A DNA stretch of 6,007 bases from an uncultured Faecalibacterium sp. (GTDB lineage Bacteria; Bacillota; Clostridia; Oscillospirales; Ruminococcaceae): contig CAAFQM010000251.1 in the NCBI GenBank assembly GCA_900765105.1, positions 1 through 6,007 on the forward strand. The letters are read 5' to 3'. Position numbers and translations under genes: made by a program. Shown piece after piece: positions 1 to 5,881 of this stretch. The notes beneath the pieces are model-generated. The model did no database searches. It saw only the letters and a program-made list of their open reading frames with translations, and had not been told where the DNA came from. The first letter of the stretch is position 1. The number at the start of each line of letters is the position of its first letter.

Positions 1-36
1 CCCCCCGCGGCGCGCCCCCCCCCCGCCCCCCCCGCG
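1..36. other. C/G-only low-complexity edge, probable assembly artefact
   Basis: These 36 bases contain only C and G, mostly C runs of 6, 10 and 8. Read on the minus strand toward the edge they become poly-G. They lie where an FtsW-type protein should have a conserved glycine/hydrophobic motif and instead encode Arg, Gly and Ala only. A poly-G tail at a contig end is the usual signature of two-colour sequencing dark cycles. A real GC tract is the alternative, but protein conservation argues against it. Confidence 0.7.
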
Positions 37-795
37 GGAGCCGATGGCGTACAGGCTCTGGATGGTCTGGTGGCCGTCGCCCAGTGGGTCGGCAAAGGGG
101 TCCAGCCACGAGTTCAGGCGGCTGGCCGCGTAGGGCACAAGGTCCGGCATGAGCAGGATGGCCGCCCCGATGGCAGCCACGCCGCCTGCCCCTGCCAGCA
201 CGAACCACCGCAGGCCGGTGCCGCCCACGAACATCAGCACCGCGCCGATGCCCAAAATCAGCAGTGTGCCGGAAAGATGGGGTTCCAGCAGCATGAGCAC
301 CGCCACCACACCCAGCACCAGCACAAAGGGCACCACCCCGACGGCAAAGCTGCCCATGCGGTCGTGGTTGAGCGAAATGATATGCGAAAACACCAGCACC
401 ACCGCAAATTTTGCGATCTCACTGGGCTGCAGGGTGCCCAGCCCCGGCAGCACCAGCCACCGCTTGCAGCCGTTGTACTCCGGCATGAACAGCACCGCCA
501 CAAGCAGTACCAGCGAAAGCGCCAGCAGCGGCCACGCAAACCTGTGATAAATATGGTAATCCACCCGGCTGGCCAGCCACATGGCTCCGATGCCCAGCGC
601 CGCATACAGCAGCTGCGGCCGTGCGTAGGCAAAGGCATCGCCCCGCCGGTACAGCGCCACGGCGCTGCTGGCACTGCACAGCATCACCAGCCCGAAGCCC
701 ACCAGCGTGAGCACCAGCACCAGAAAGGGCAGGTCCATGGCCGGCAGACGGCGCAGCGGCAGGCCCCGCCGCCCATGGGCTGCAGCTTTTGGCAT
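1..795 (-). CDS. ftsW: SEDS-family peptidoglycan glycosyltransferase (FtsW/RodA/SpoVE type), 3' end missing
   Basis: Membrane-embedded polymerase that links lipid II into glycan strands, working with a class B PBP. I translated the minus strand from ATG at 795. That start has GGGAGG eight bases upstream; the ATG at 801 is too close to it. Seven hydrophobic segments are visible at about residues 22-45, 57-76, 86-104, 127-142, 148-170, 174-193 and 196-216. Family motifs seen are SASS (41-44), GCKRWL (109-114), QPSEIAKF (123-130), EPHLSGT (171-177), and the extracellular loop DPFADPLGDGHQTIQSLYAIGS (232-253, written here without its lead-in), which carries the conserved acidic residues of SEDS enzymes. 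The family usually has about ten segments and 370-420 residues, so the last third is absent. After Ser253 the expected GGLFG-type motif is replaced by Arg and runs of Gly from a C/G-only tract, so residues 254-265 should not be trusted. FtsW versus RodA/SpoVE cannot be settled from this fragment. It is divergent from the PBP gene at 901. Confidence 0.88.
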   Translation of the reverse strand, partial: MPKAAAHGRRGLPLRRLPAMDLPFLVLVLTLVGFGLVMLCSASSAVALYRRGDAFAYARPQLLYAALGIGAMWLASRVDYHIYHRFAWPLLALSLVLLVAVLFMPEYNGCKRWLVLPGLGTLQPSEIAKFAVVLVFSHIISLNHDRMGSFAVGVVPFVLVLGVVAVLMLLEPHLSGTLLILGIGAVLMFVGGTGLRWFVLAGAGGVAAIGAAILLMPDLVPYAASRLNSWLDPFADPLGDGHQTIQSLYAIGSRGGGGGGARRGG

Positions 796-900
796 CTGCA
801 TCACCTCCCGTCCTTTTATTGTACGCCGGGCAGGCTCCGGTTAGTCATATGCCGGGCGGATACCTGCATACAATAAGCCGGAACAAAGGAGGTGCTGCCC
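796..900. promoter_or_regulatory. Divergent promoter region between SEDS gene and PBP gene
   Basis: This 105-base gap must hold the start signals of both divergent genes. A TACAAT hexamer (one mismatch to TATAAT) lies on each strand: plus at 869-874, 27 bases before the PBP start, and minus at 823-818, about 23 bases before the SEDS start. No good -35 hexamer sits at the standard distance for either; the closest on the minus strand is a TGAC-containing match with a long 18-19 bp spacer. Leaders would be short, about 16-20 bases. The arrangement suggests coordinated expression of the two genes, but the promoter calls are weak. Confidence 0.35.
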
Positions 901-2778
901 ATGCCAGAGCCGCTTTTGCAGCCCCTGCGCACTTTGCCGGAACGGGCGTTCCGTTTCCGGGCGCGGCTGGTGGCCGTACTGCTGTGCGGCGTGTGCTTTG
1001 CCGGGCTGGCCGCGCGGCTGGCCTATCTGCAGTTCGGCACCGGCGGGTGGTTCACCGACCGCGCCCTCGGCCAGCAATTGCGGGACACCGTTGTCCCCGC
1101 CGACCGTGGCCGCATCTACAGCGCCGACGGGGTCCTGCTGGCTGCCAACAGCAGCTGCTGGACCCTGCGGGCCAGCCCCCGGGAAATGCCGGAAGAAAAG
1201 CTTGCTCTGGCCGCAAAAGGCCTTGCGGAAATCCTGGATCTGGACGAAGCGAAACTGCTGGAAAAGTTCAGCGACCGCGCCTCCAACGACTGCCTTCTGC
1301 GCTACCGCGTGGAGCGGGAGACTGCCGACGCGGTGCGGGCTTTCTGCGAAGTGAACGGCATCACCGGCATCCGCATCAATCAGGATTCCAAACGCTGGTA
1401 TCCGCAGGGGGAATTTCTGGCCTCGGTGCTGGGCTTTACAAACGTGGACAATGCCGGTGTGGGCGGGCTGGAGCTGAAGTACAACGACGTTCTCACCGGG
1501 GAAAACGGCGTGGTGCTGACGGCGGTCAACGCATGGGGCTATACGCTGGAACAGAGCTACGAGACCGAGCGGGTGCCGCTGGAGGGCAGCGGCCTGCGGC
1601 TGACCATTGACGCAAACATCCAGCATTACCTTGAAAACGCGCTGAATTATGCCGTGAAGGAGCATCACGTTGCCGCCCGGGCAGTGGGCATCGTAATGGA
1701 CGTGAACACCGGGGCTGTACTGGCCATGTCCACCACCCCCGCCTACGACCCCAACCAGCCGCGTGTGATCTACGACGAGAGCACCCGCAAGGCCGTGGAC
1801 GCCCTTTCCGGCGAAGAGCGCGCCGCCGCGCTGCAGCTGGCACAGCAGACCCAGTGGCGCAACAAGGCAGTGAGCGACCTGTACGAGCCGGGCAGTGTGT
1901 TCAAGCTCATCACCTGCGCCGCTGCGCTGGACGCCGGTGCCGTGAGCAAAAACTCTACCTTCTATTGCGGCGAGTCCATCTCGGTGGCGGGCACCCGGTT
2001 CCACTGCGCCAACCACAAGCGCCACGGCAGCCAGACCGTGACCCAGGCGCTGGAAAACTCCTGCAACCAGAGCTTCATCCAGATCGGCGCGCGTCTGGGC
2101 AAGGAGGCGTTCTGCGACTATTTTGCCGCCTTCGGCCTGCGGGAGCCCACCGGCATCGACCTGCCCGCCGAGCCGAAGAAAAGCCTGTACTACACCGCCG
2201 ACCACATGGGGCCGGTGGAGCTGGCCTCCTGCGCATTCGGGCAGAGCAGCAAGATCTCCTATCTGGAAATGGCGGCAGCCGTCTGCGCCGTGGTGAACGG
2301 CGGAAATCTGATGCAGCCCTATGTGGTCAGCGATATCCTGAACCCGGACGGCAGCGTGCTGCAGCACCATGACCCCGTGTGCAGACGCCGGGTCATCCGG
2401 GAAGAGACCTCCGCCGTGATGCGGGAGATGATGGAAGCCGTGGTGCTCTACGGCGGCGGGCGCAACGCGCAGATCCAAGGCTATCGGGTGGGCGGCAAGA
2501 GCGGCACCAGCCAGAAACTGGACAGCGCCGACGAAAAAGCCCGCATCGCCAGCTTTGTGGCTGTGGCACCCATCGACGACCCGCAGTTTCTGTGTCTTGT
2601 CTGTCTGGACGAACCCCACAGCTGGACACCGGCCGGCGGCAGCCTTTCGGCTCCGGTGTGCGCTGAGGTGCTGGAACAGACCCTTGTGTACAAAGGCATC
2701 CCCCGGGCTGCGGCGGAACAGCCGCCGAAAGAAACATCCGCCCTGCCCGCCGATGGGGACAGCTTTGACGGTGCGTGA
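901..2778 (+). CDS. Class B penicillin-binding protein (FtsI/SpoVD-type transpeptidase)
   Basis: Membrane-anchored D,D-transpeptidase that cross-links peptidoglycan stem peptides outside the membrane. The ATG at 901 is preceded by AAAGGAGG with an 8-base spacer. The GTG at 892 overlaps that site and is unlikely to be the start. The product is 625 residues. It has a short basic N-terminus, one transmembrane helix at about 22-45, then a dimerisation domain beginning near the DRGRIYSADG motif (68-77). The transpeptidase domain covers roughly 240-585. All three active-site motifs are intact: SVFK with nucleophile Ser332 and Lys335, SCN at 387-389, and KSGT at 533-536. The tail after the domain is short and polar, with no PASTA repeats, unlike SpoVD or PBP2B-type proteins that carry them. 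The transglycosylase domain of class A PBPs is absent, so glycan polymerisation would come from a SEDS partner, plausibly the divergent gene. Division (FtsI) versus elongation or spore cortex use cannot be told here. Confidence 0.95.
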   Translation: MPEPLLQPLRTLPERAFRFRARLVAVLLCGVCFAGLAARLAYLQFGTGGWFTDRALGQQLRDTVVPADRGRIYSADGVLLAANSSCWTLRASPREMPEEKLALAAKGLAEILDLDEAKLLEKFSDRASNDCLLRYRVERETADAVRAFCEVNGITGIRINQDSKRWYPQGEFLASVLGFTNVDNAGVGGLELKYNDVLTGENGVVLTAVNAWGYTLEQSYETERVPLEGSGLRLTIDANIQHYLENALNYAVKEHHVAARAVGIVMDVNTGAVLAMSTTPAYDPNQPRVIYDESTRKAVDALSGEERAAALQLAQQTQWRNKAVSDLYEPGSVFKLITCAAALDAGAVSKNSTFYCGESISVAGTRFHCANHKRHGSQTVTQALENSCNQSFIQIGARLGKEAFCDYFAAFGLREPTGIDLPAEPKKSLYYTADHMGPVELASCAFGQSSKISYLEMAAAVCAVVNGGNLMQPYVVSDILNPDGSVLQHHDPVCRRRVIREETSAVMREMMEAVVLYGGGRNAQIQGYRVGGKSGTSQKLDSADEKARIASFVAVAPIDDPQFLCLVCLDEPHSWTPAGGSLSAPVCAEVLEQTLVYKGIPRAAAEQPPKETSALPADGDSFDGA

Positions 2779-2835
2779 CAATTGGGAATGCGCGCCGCGT
2801 TGCTCTGCGCATCATCAGAGGAAGAATTATTTTTA

Positions 2836-2971
2836 CTTTGCAATTCTGGAAAATCTGCGGAGCTTGTCGGGGCAAAGCCCCTCCATCTGCTTACGCAGAC
2901 CGCTCTGCCGCTTAAAAGCCCCACTGGGGCTTTCATTGCTACGCAAACGCGGATTTTCCAGAATTGCCTTT
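2836..2971. repeat. MITE-like structured element with 20-bp terminal inverted repeats and 4-bp flanking duplication
   Basis: Left arm 2840-2859 (starts GCAATTCTGG) and right arm 2948-2967 (ends CCAGAATTGC) are reverse complements with one mismatch in 20. The 128-bp unit is flanked on both sides by CTTT (2836-2839 and 2968-2971), as expected of a target-site duplication. The interior holds four hairpins in series: GGGGC/GCCCC (2869-2881), TCTGC/GCAGA (2886-2899), AAAGCCCC/GGGGCTTT (2915-2933) and TTGC/GCAA (2936-2946). The whole would fold as a long stem enclosing a multi-branched head on either strand. No convincing gene lies inside. The element sits between the converging PBP and xpt genes, and its third hairpin could help end transcription, since no other terminator follows the PBP gene. 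Mobility is inferred; other copies would be needed to prove it. Confidence 0.6.
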
Positions 2972-3005
2972 TCACGGGAGGGGTCGCGGCCGGGAGCGGC
3001 AGCTG

Positions 3006-3040
3006 AAAAAAATAACGGAACGTCCGCAGACATTCCGTTA
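3006..3040 (-). terminator. Rho-independent terminator of xpt
   Basis: On the minus strand, 14 bases past the xpt stop codon, UAACGGAA pairs with UUCCGUUA. The stem extends through a U-G wobble and GUC/GAC to a 12-bp stem with a UGCG loop (3013-3040), followed directly by seven U (3012-3006). The plus-strand side lacks a T run, so it works in one direction only. Confidence 0.9.
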
Positions 3041-3053
3041 CGCTGAAATTCTA

Positions 3054-3647
3054 TCAGTTCTGGTGAGGCTGGGGGCGGAAGGTGATCTCGCCGGTGGTGC
3101 TGTCCATGGCGTCCACGATGGCAAGGCTTTCCAGCTGGAAGCCCTTGCTGCGGATCAGCTCACCGCCTTGCTGGAAGCCCTTTTCCACGGCAATGCCGAT
3201 GCCCTCGACGGTGGCACCGGCCTCCTGCGCCAGTTCCAGCAGACCCATCAGGGCGCAGCCGTTGGCCAGGAAATCGTCGATGATGAGGACGTGGTCGTCC
3301 GGGGTGAGGAACTTTTTGGAGACGATGACATTGTAGATCTTTTTATGGGTGAAGGACTGGATCTTAGTCTCGTAGTTATTGTAGTCCAGATTGATGCTCA
3401 TGGATTTTTTTGCAAACACCACCGGCACATTGAACTCGCTGGCCACGATGGCAGCAATGCCAATGCCGCTGGCCTCGATGGTCAGCACCTTGTTGATGGA
3501 CTTGCCGGCAAACAGGCGCTTCCACTCCCGGGCCATCTCGCGGAACAGCGGGATATCCATCTGGTGGTTGATAAAGCTGTCCACCTTGAGCACATTGCCC
3601 TCACGCACAATACCATCTTTTCGGATACGATCTTCCAGCATCTTCAT
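3054..3647 (-). CDS. xpt: Xanthine phosphoribosyltransferase
   Basis: Cytoplasmic purine-salvage enzyme that joins xanthine to the ribose phosphate of PRPP, giving XMP and pyrophosphate for GMP synthesis. The product is 197 residues, close to the roughly 190-195 usual for Gram-positive Xpt. Visible signatures are the IEASGIG segment (57-63), the [15 protein letters not shown] region (80-94), which is characteristic of this family, and the PRPP-binding loop [11 protein letters not shown] (120-130) with the two adjacent Asp residues. The ATG at 3647 follows GGAGGAA with a fairly long spacer of about 12 bases; Met3 (3641) would be worse spaced. It appears monocistronic, with its own promoter upstream and a strong terminator downstream. 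In Bacillus, xpt is led by a guanine riboswitch and followed by a xanthine permease; neither is seen here. Confidence 0.95.
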   Translation of the reverse strand: MKMLEDRIRKDGIVREGNVLKVDSFINHQMDIPLFREMAREWKRLFAGKSINKVLTIEASGIGIAAIVASEFNVPVVFAKKSMSINLDYNNYETKIQSFTHKKIYNVIVSKKFLTPDDHVLIIDDFLANGCALMGLLELAQEAGATVEGIGIAVEKGFQQGGELIRSKGFQLESLAIVDAMDSTTGEITFRPQPHQN

Positions 3648-3678
3648 AATGAACCAGTTCCTCCACGCTTTTTTGTTG

Positions 3679-3699
3679 CTGTGCTTCTACAGCGCACAG
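3679..3699 (-). other. Hairpin in the xpt 5' leader
   Basis: In the predicted leader of about 59 bases, CUGUGC pairs with GCACAG around a 9-base loop. An overlapping alternative stem, GCUGU/ACAGC (3678-3693), cannot form at the same time. The structure begins about seven bases after the predicted transcript start and could simply protect the 5' end. It does not resemble a purine riboswitch. Confidence 0.4.
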
Positions 3700-3712
3700 A
3701 TTTATTTCAACA

Positions 3713-3741
3713 AGTATACCGGATAGCGCCCGCTTTGGCAA
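3713..3741 (-). promoter_or_regulatory. Sigma-A-type promoter of xpt
   Basis: On the minus strand, TTGCCA (3741-3736) and TATACT (3718-3713) are separated by exactly 17 bases. Each hexamer is close to consensus. Transcription would begin near 3706, giving a leader of about 59 bases before the ATG at 3647. Confidence 0.8.
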
Positions 3742-3763
3742 GTGGCTTTCTACCCAAATCTGA

Positions 3764-3815
3764 CCCGAATTTTACCGGGATTTCGGCTCTTCGTCTTAAA
3801 AGTATCACTTTTGAG
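3764..3815. promoter_or_regulatory. Dyad symmetries upstream of the xpt promoter
   Basis: Two symmetrical sites lie in the divergent gap, upstream of the xpt -35. The first is CCGAA (3765-3769) facing TTCGG (3782-3786) across 12 bases. The second is CTTAAAAGT-ATC-ACTTTTGAG (3795-3815), a 9-bp dyad around a 3-base centre with one mismatch. Either could bind a dimeric regulator. The CCGAA/TTCGG pair faintly recalls PurR boxes but does not match them well. Function is unproven. Confidence 0.3.
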
Positions 3816-3889
3816 TTATTCTGCTGCACCCTGTCGAAATGTGCTGAAACTTCCGGCCTGATCGGGCCATATTTGGAAACTTTGGGCAC

Positions 3890-3917
3890 TTGTGCTTTTC
3901 CAAAATTCGAGTATACT
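3890..3917 (+). promoter_or_regulatory. Probable promoter of the patatin-like gene, embedded in nested inverted repeats
   Basis: TTGTGC (3890-3895) and TATACT (3912-3917) are spaced by 16 bases, and transcription would start near 3924. The -35 lies inside the perfect dyad GCAC-TT-GTGC (3886-3895), itself bracketed by TTTGGAAA (3872-3879) and TTTCCAAA (3897-3904). A protein bound to these repeats would cover the promoter, so repression is a reasonable guess. GATAAT at 3921-3926 is a weaker alternative -10. Confidence 0.6.
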
Positions 3918-3936
3918 GTAGATAATATAAGGTACG

Positions 3937-3958
3937 GGCCGGGTTCTGTGCCCCGGCC
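3937..3958 (+). other. GC-rich hairpin in the patatin gene leader
   Basis: GGCCGGG (3937-3943) pairs with CCCGGCC (3952-3958) around an 8-base loop, between the predicted transcript start and the ribosome site AGGGAG (3966-3971). No U run follows, so it is not an intrinsic terminator. It may shield the 5' end or affect translation. Confidence 0.45.
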
Positions 3959-3977
3959 GCGGGAGAGGGAGAGTCGT

Positions 3978-4847
3978 ATGAAAACTGGACTTGTGCTGGA
4001 AGGCGGCGCCATGCGCGGCATGTTCACCGCAGGCGTTCTGGATGTACTGATGGAACATGACATCGTGCTGGACGGTGCCATCGGCGTGTCGGCCGGGGCG
4101 GTGTTCGGCTGCAATTACAAGTCGCATCAGATCGGCCGCACCATCCGCTACAACACCGAATACTGCAACGATAAGCGCTATGCCAGTTTCGGCAACCTGC
4201 TGCGCACCGGCAACCTGTACAGCGAGCAGTTCTGCTACCACACCGTGCCGGAAAAACTGGACCCCTTTGACGAAAAGGCCTTCCGCGAAAACCCCATGGA
4301 CTTTTTTGTTGTCTGCACCGACGTGCGCACCGGTGACCCCATCTACCACAAGTGCCGCACCGGCGACGCCGAGGATATCCAGTGGATGCAGGCATCTGCT
4401 TCCATGCCGCTGGCCGCAAAGATCGTGAAGATCGGCCATTACCAGTTGCTGGACGGCGGTGTGGCTGACTCCATCCCGGTGCGGTTCTTCGAGTCCATCG
4501 GCTATAAGCGCAACCTCATCATCCTCACCCAGCCCAAGGGCTTCGTGAAGAAAAAGAACAAGTTCCTGCCCGCCATCCGGGCGCGGTATCTGCGCTATCC
4601 GGCCTTTGTGGAGGCCGTAGCCGACCGCCACGAGCGCTACAACGAAACGCTGGAGCACATCAACATGCTGGAGCAGACCGGCAAGGCGTTTGTGATCTGC
4701 CCGCCCATCCCGCTGGAGATCGGCTCCATGGAGCGCGACCCCGCCCAGCTTCGCCGCGTTTACGAGACCGGCCGCGCCGTGGCGGAAATTCAGGTGGATA
4801 AGATCGCCGCTTTCGTGAATGAATCCAAGGCGATGGCGGAGGGGTAA
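3978..4847 (+). CDS. Patatin-like phospholipase family protein (YjjU-like)
   Basis: Predicted serine acyl hydrolase acting on lipids or phospholipids, probably cytoplasmic or membrane-associated since no signal peptide or membrane helix is seen. The product is 289 residues. The ATG at 3978 has AGGGAG six bases upstream. The reading frame stays open far upstream, but only as an antisense shadow of xpt, and homology begins at this Met. The patatin fold motifs are complete: the oxyanion glycine loop EGGAMRG (8-14), the nucleophile elbow GVSAG with Ser38, and the catalytic aspartate in DGG (Asp159). The order and spacing match the Ser-Asp dyad of the family, and the N-terminal sequence resembles the YjjU group. 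The C-terminal 90 or so residues are charged and probably form the helical extension of that group. The gene stands alone between its own promoter and a terminator. Its physiological substrate is unknown; bacterial patatins range from housekeeping lipases to secreted toxins, and nothing here suggests a toxin. Confidence 0.93.
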   Translation: MKTGLVLEGGAMRGMFTAGVLDVLMEHDIVLDGAIGVSAGAVFGCNYKSHQIGRTIRYNTEYCNDKRYASFGNLLRTGNLYSEQFCYHTVPEKLDPFDEKAFRENPMDFFVVCTDVRTGDPIYHKCRTGDAEDIQWMQASASMPLAAKIVKIGHYQLLDGGVADSIPVRFFESIGYKRNLIILTQPKGFVKKKNKFLPAIRARYLRYPAFVEAVADRHERYNETLEHINMLEQTGKAFVICPPIPLEIGSMERDPAQLRRVYETGRAVAEIQVDKIAAFVNESKAMAEG

Positions 4848-4874
4848 GTCATTTCTGGCATTTCACCTCATGCT

Positions 4875-4937
4875 AAAAAATATATCCTCCGAACCAGTTC
4901 CGATTGGAACATAGTTCAGAGGATTTTTCATTTTATT
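4875..4937. terminator. Bidirectional terminator between converging genes
   Basis: ATCCTC-c-GAAC (4884-4894) pairs with GTTC-a-GAGGAT (4914-4924), an 11-position stem with one mismatch. An inner TTCC/GGAA stem (4898-4901 with 4906-4909) lies within the loop. On the plus strand the stem runs into TTTTT and a T-rich stretch. On the minus strand it is followed by ATATTTTTT (from the A run 4875-4880). It can therefore end both the patatin gene and the secreted-protein gene. Confidence 0.85.
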
Positions 4938-4953
4938 CTTCTGGATTCAGCGA

Positions 4954-5757
4954 TCAGTTATTCAGTGCTTTTGCACGGACTGTCGGGCTTGCCGCCAGAA
5001 ATAGATCATACGCATTCAGCACATCTGTAATTGCCTGGCGTTCTTCCGGTTTCATAGTGTGGTCAATACTTCCGCCATCGCCCTTGTAGCGAATGATGAT
5101 CTCATCCGCGCTGAGAATATTCTTAAACCACTGGATATCCTGCGCATCCCCATAAAAAGAGAACACTTCCCAGAAGTTTTTCCCATCATAACCGCGGTCT
5201 GAGTCCGTCCAGTCGATCTCATAGCTATACTTATAATCTCCGGCCCGGATAATAATTTCATCCGCATATACATATTTTTTACCGCTACAGGCACCTATAA
5301 AGAACATCGCCGGGTCATTGGTACCGGTGTTTACGAAAAAGGGCAGCAAAAAACTCGTTCCCTGATTTGCCAGCTTCTCTTCGACCGGAGAGACATAACT
5401 CCGGCTATCTTCCACCCGGTCATAATTGATTTTCAATCGGGCAAGAGCATCTTTCAGTCCCAGTACCTGCTGTGCTTCTTCCAGCACCGCAAAGTTGCTT
5501 ACCTGAGCCTTTCCAGCATCATCCAGTTCATTATAGGCATTCAACGCGGCCACGATTGCCGGACGGCGCGCAGTTGTTACCGTTCCAATCTGGTTGATCA
5601 GATTTTCCACTTCTGCCACCGACATAGCATTGCACTGTTCCAGCACAACCGTACTGGTATCCGTGGCCAGGCTTGCCGCAAGAGCTGGAGCAGGCACGGA
5701 TGCCACCATCATCACTGCACACAAAGAAGCTGCCGCTTTTCTGATTTGTTCTTTCAT
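4954..5757 (-). CDS. Secreted protein of unknown function with a surface-protein-type helical repeat
   Basis: I do not recognise a named function. The ATG at 5757 is chosen because it begins a classic signal peptide (MKEQIRKAAAS, hydrophobic core to about residue 25, cleavage likely after ALA at 25-27 or just beyond) and has AAAGGA upstream. The ATG at 5793 would bury the signal and lies above the likely -10. The product is 267 residues. Residues 47-99 (VENLINQIGTVT, then AALNAYNELDDAGKAQV, then LEEAQQVL) match the helical repeat pattern common in Firmicutes surface proteins. The C-terminal half (160-255) is beta-rich and contains ADEIIIR twice (165-171 and 217-223), suggesting a duplicated unit. 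No LPXTG anchor or cell-wall binding repeat is present, so release or loose wall association is likely. GC is visibly below the neighbouring genes (19 G/C in bases 5221-5280), which hints at horizontal origin. It converges on the patatin gene across a shared terminator. Confidence 0.85.
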   Translation of the reverse strand: MKEQIRKAAASLCAVMMVASVPAPALAASLATDTSTVVLEQCNAMSVAEVENLINQIGTVTTARRPAIVAALNAYNELDDAGKAQVSNFAVLEEAQQVLGLKDALARLKINYDRVEDSRSYVSPVEEKLANQGTSFLLPFFVNTGTNDPAMFFIGACSGKKYVYADEIIIRAGDYKYSYEIDWTDSDRGYDGKNFWEVFSFYGDAQDIQWFKNILSADEIIIRYKGDGGSIDHTMKPEERQAITDVLNAYDLFLAASPTVRAKALNN

Positions 5758-5776
5758 CGTAATCCGTTCCTTTCCA

Positions 5777-5785
5777 AGTATAACA
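5777..5785 (-). promoter_or_regulatory. Possible extended -10 promoter of the secreted-protein gene
   Basis: TGTTATACT on the minus strand is an extended -10 (TGn plus TATACT). The hexamer 17 bases upstream, TTATAG, is a poor -35. The transcript would start near 5770, leaving a leader of only about 13 bases with GGA at its very start, which is unusual. Transcription from further upstream through the recombinase remnant is the alternative. Confidence 0.35.
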
Positions 5786-5806
5786 CAGATCAAATATGAC
5801 TATAAG

Positions 5807-5869
5807 CTATAATCTGCATTCCTCGCGCTGGTTGTCGCTGGAATAGCGGGCGTAAATCACAGCGGTCAT
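5807..5869 (-). pseudogene. Truncated serine recombinase, N-terminal remnant
   Basis: A 20-codon frame begins at ATG 5869 with a strong AAGGAGG seven bases upstream. It reads MTAVIYARYSSDNQREE and then CRL and a stop. The first 17 residues match the start of resolvase/large serine recombinases found in conjugative and integrative elements, where YARYSS contains the catalytic serine region and NQREE normally leads into SIEGQ. Full proteins are several hundred residues long, so nearly all of the catalytic domain and the DNA-binding part are gone. Homology ends at about 5818, marking a deletion or insertion junction. The gene follows the toxin gene directly, its ribosome site abutting the toxin stop, as in one operon. 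The fragment cannot be active. A functional micropeptide is conceivable but unsupported. Confidence 0.8.
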
Positions 5870-5881
5870 GGCTGCACCTCC

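Noticed and set aside
70..876. Plus-strand open frame of 268 codons opposite the SEDS gene
   Set aside because: It is composed largely of His, Gln, Pro and Arg and mirrors the minus-strand membrane protein, whose motifs are unmistakable.
841..2781. Long minus-strand open frame (646 codons) opposite the PBP gene
   Set aside because: It is antisense to a clear PBP with intact catalytic motifs. Its translation is rich in His, Gly and Arg without recognisable domains, as expected of a codon-bias shadow in GC-rich DNA.
2788..2812. ATGCGC/GCGCAT hairpin just after the PBP stop as a terminator
   Set aside because: The stem is only six pairs with a 13-base loop, and no T run follows directly.
2840..2967. 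CRISPR array or attachment site reading of the inverted repeat
   Set aside because: There are no regularly spaced direct repeats, and no recombinase or integrase gene is adjacent at this position.
2782..3006. Small 74-codon plus-strand frame across the structured repeat
   Set aside because: It has no ribosome site, and its sequence is dictated by the hairpins. Both strands of the repeat are open by chance.
2964..3977. In-frame 338-codon upstream extension of the patatin gene
   Set aside because: It runs antisense through xpt and across the xpt terminator and promoter. The patatin homology, promoter and ribosome site all place the start at 3978.
5808..5813. Perfect TATAAT on the plus strand
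   Set aside because: There is no -35 at a usable distance and no plus-strand gene downstream. It falls in the AT-rich junction beside the recombinase remnant.
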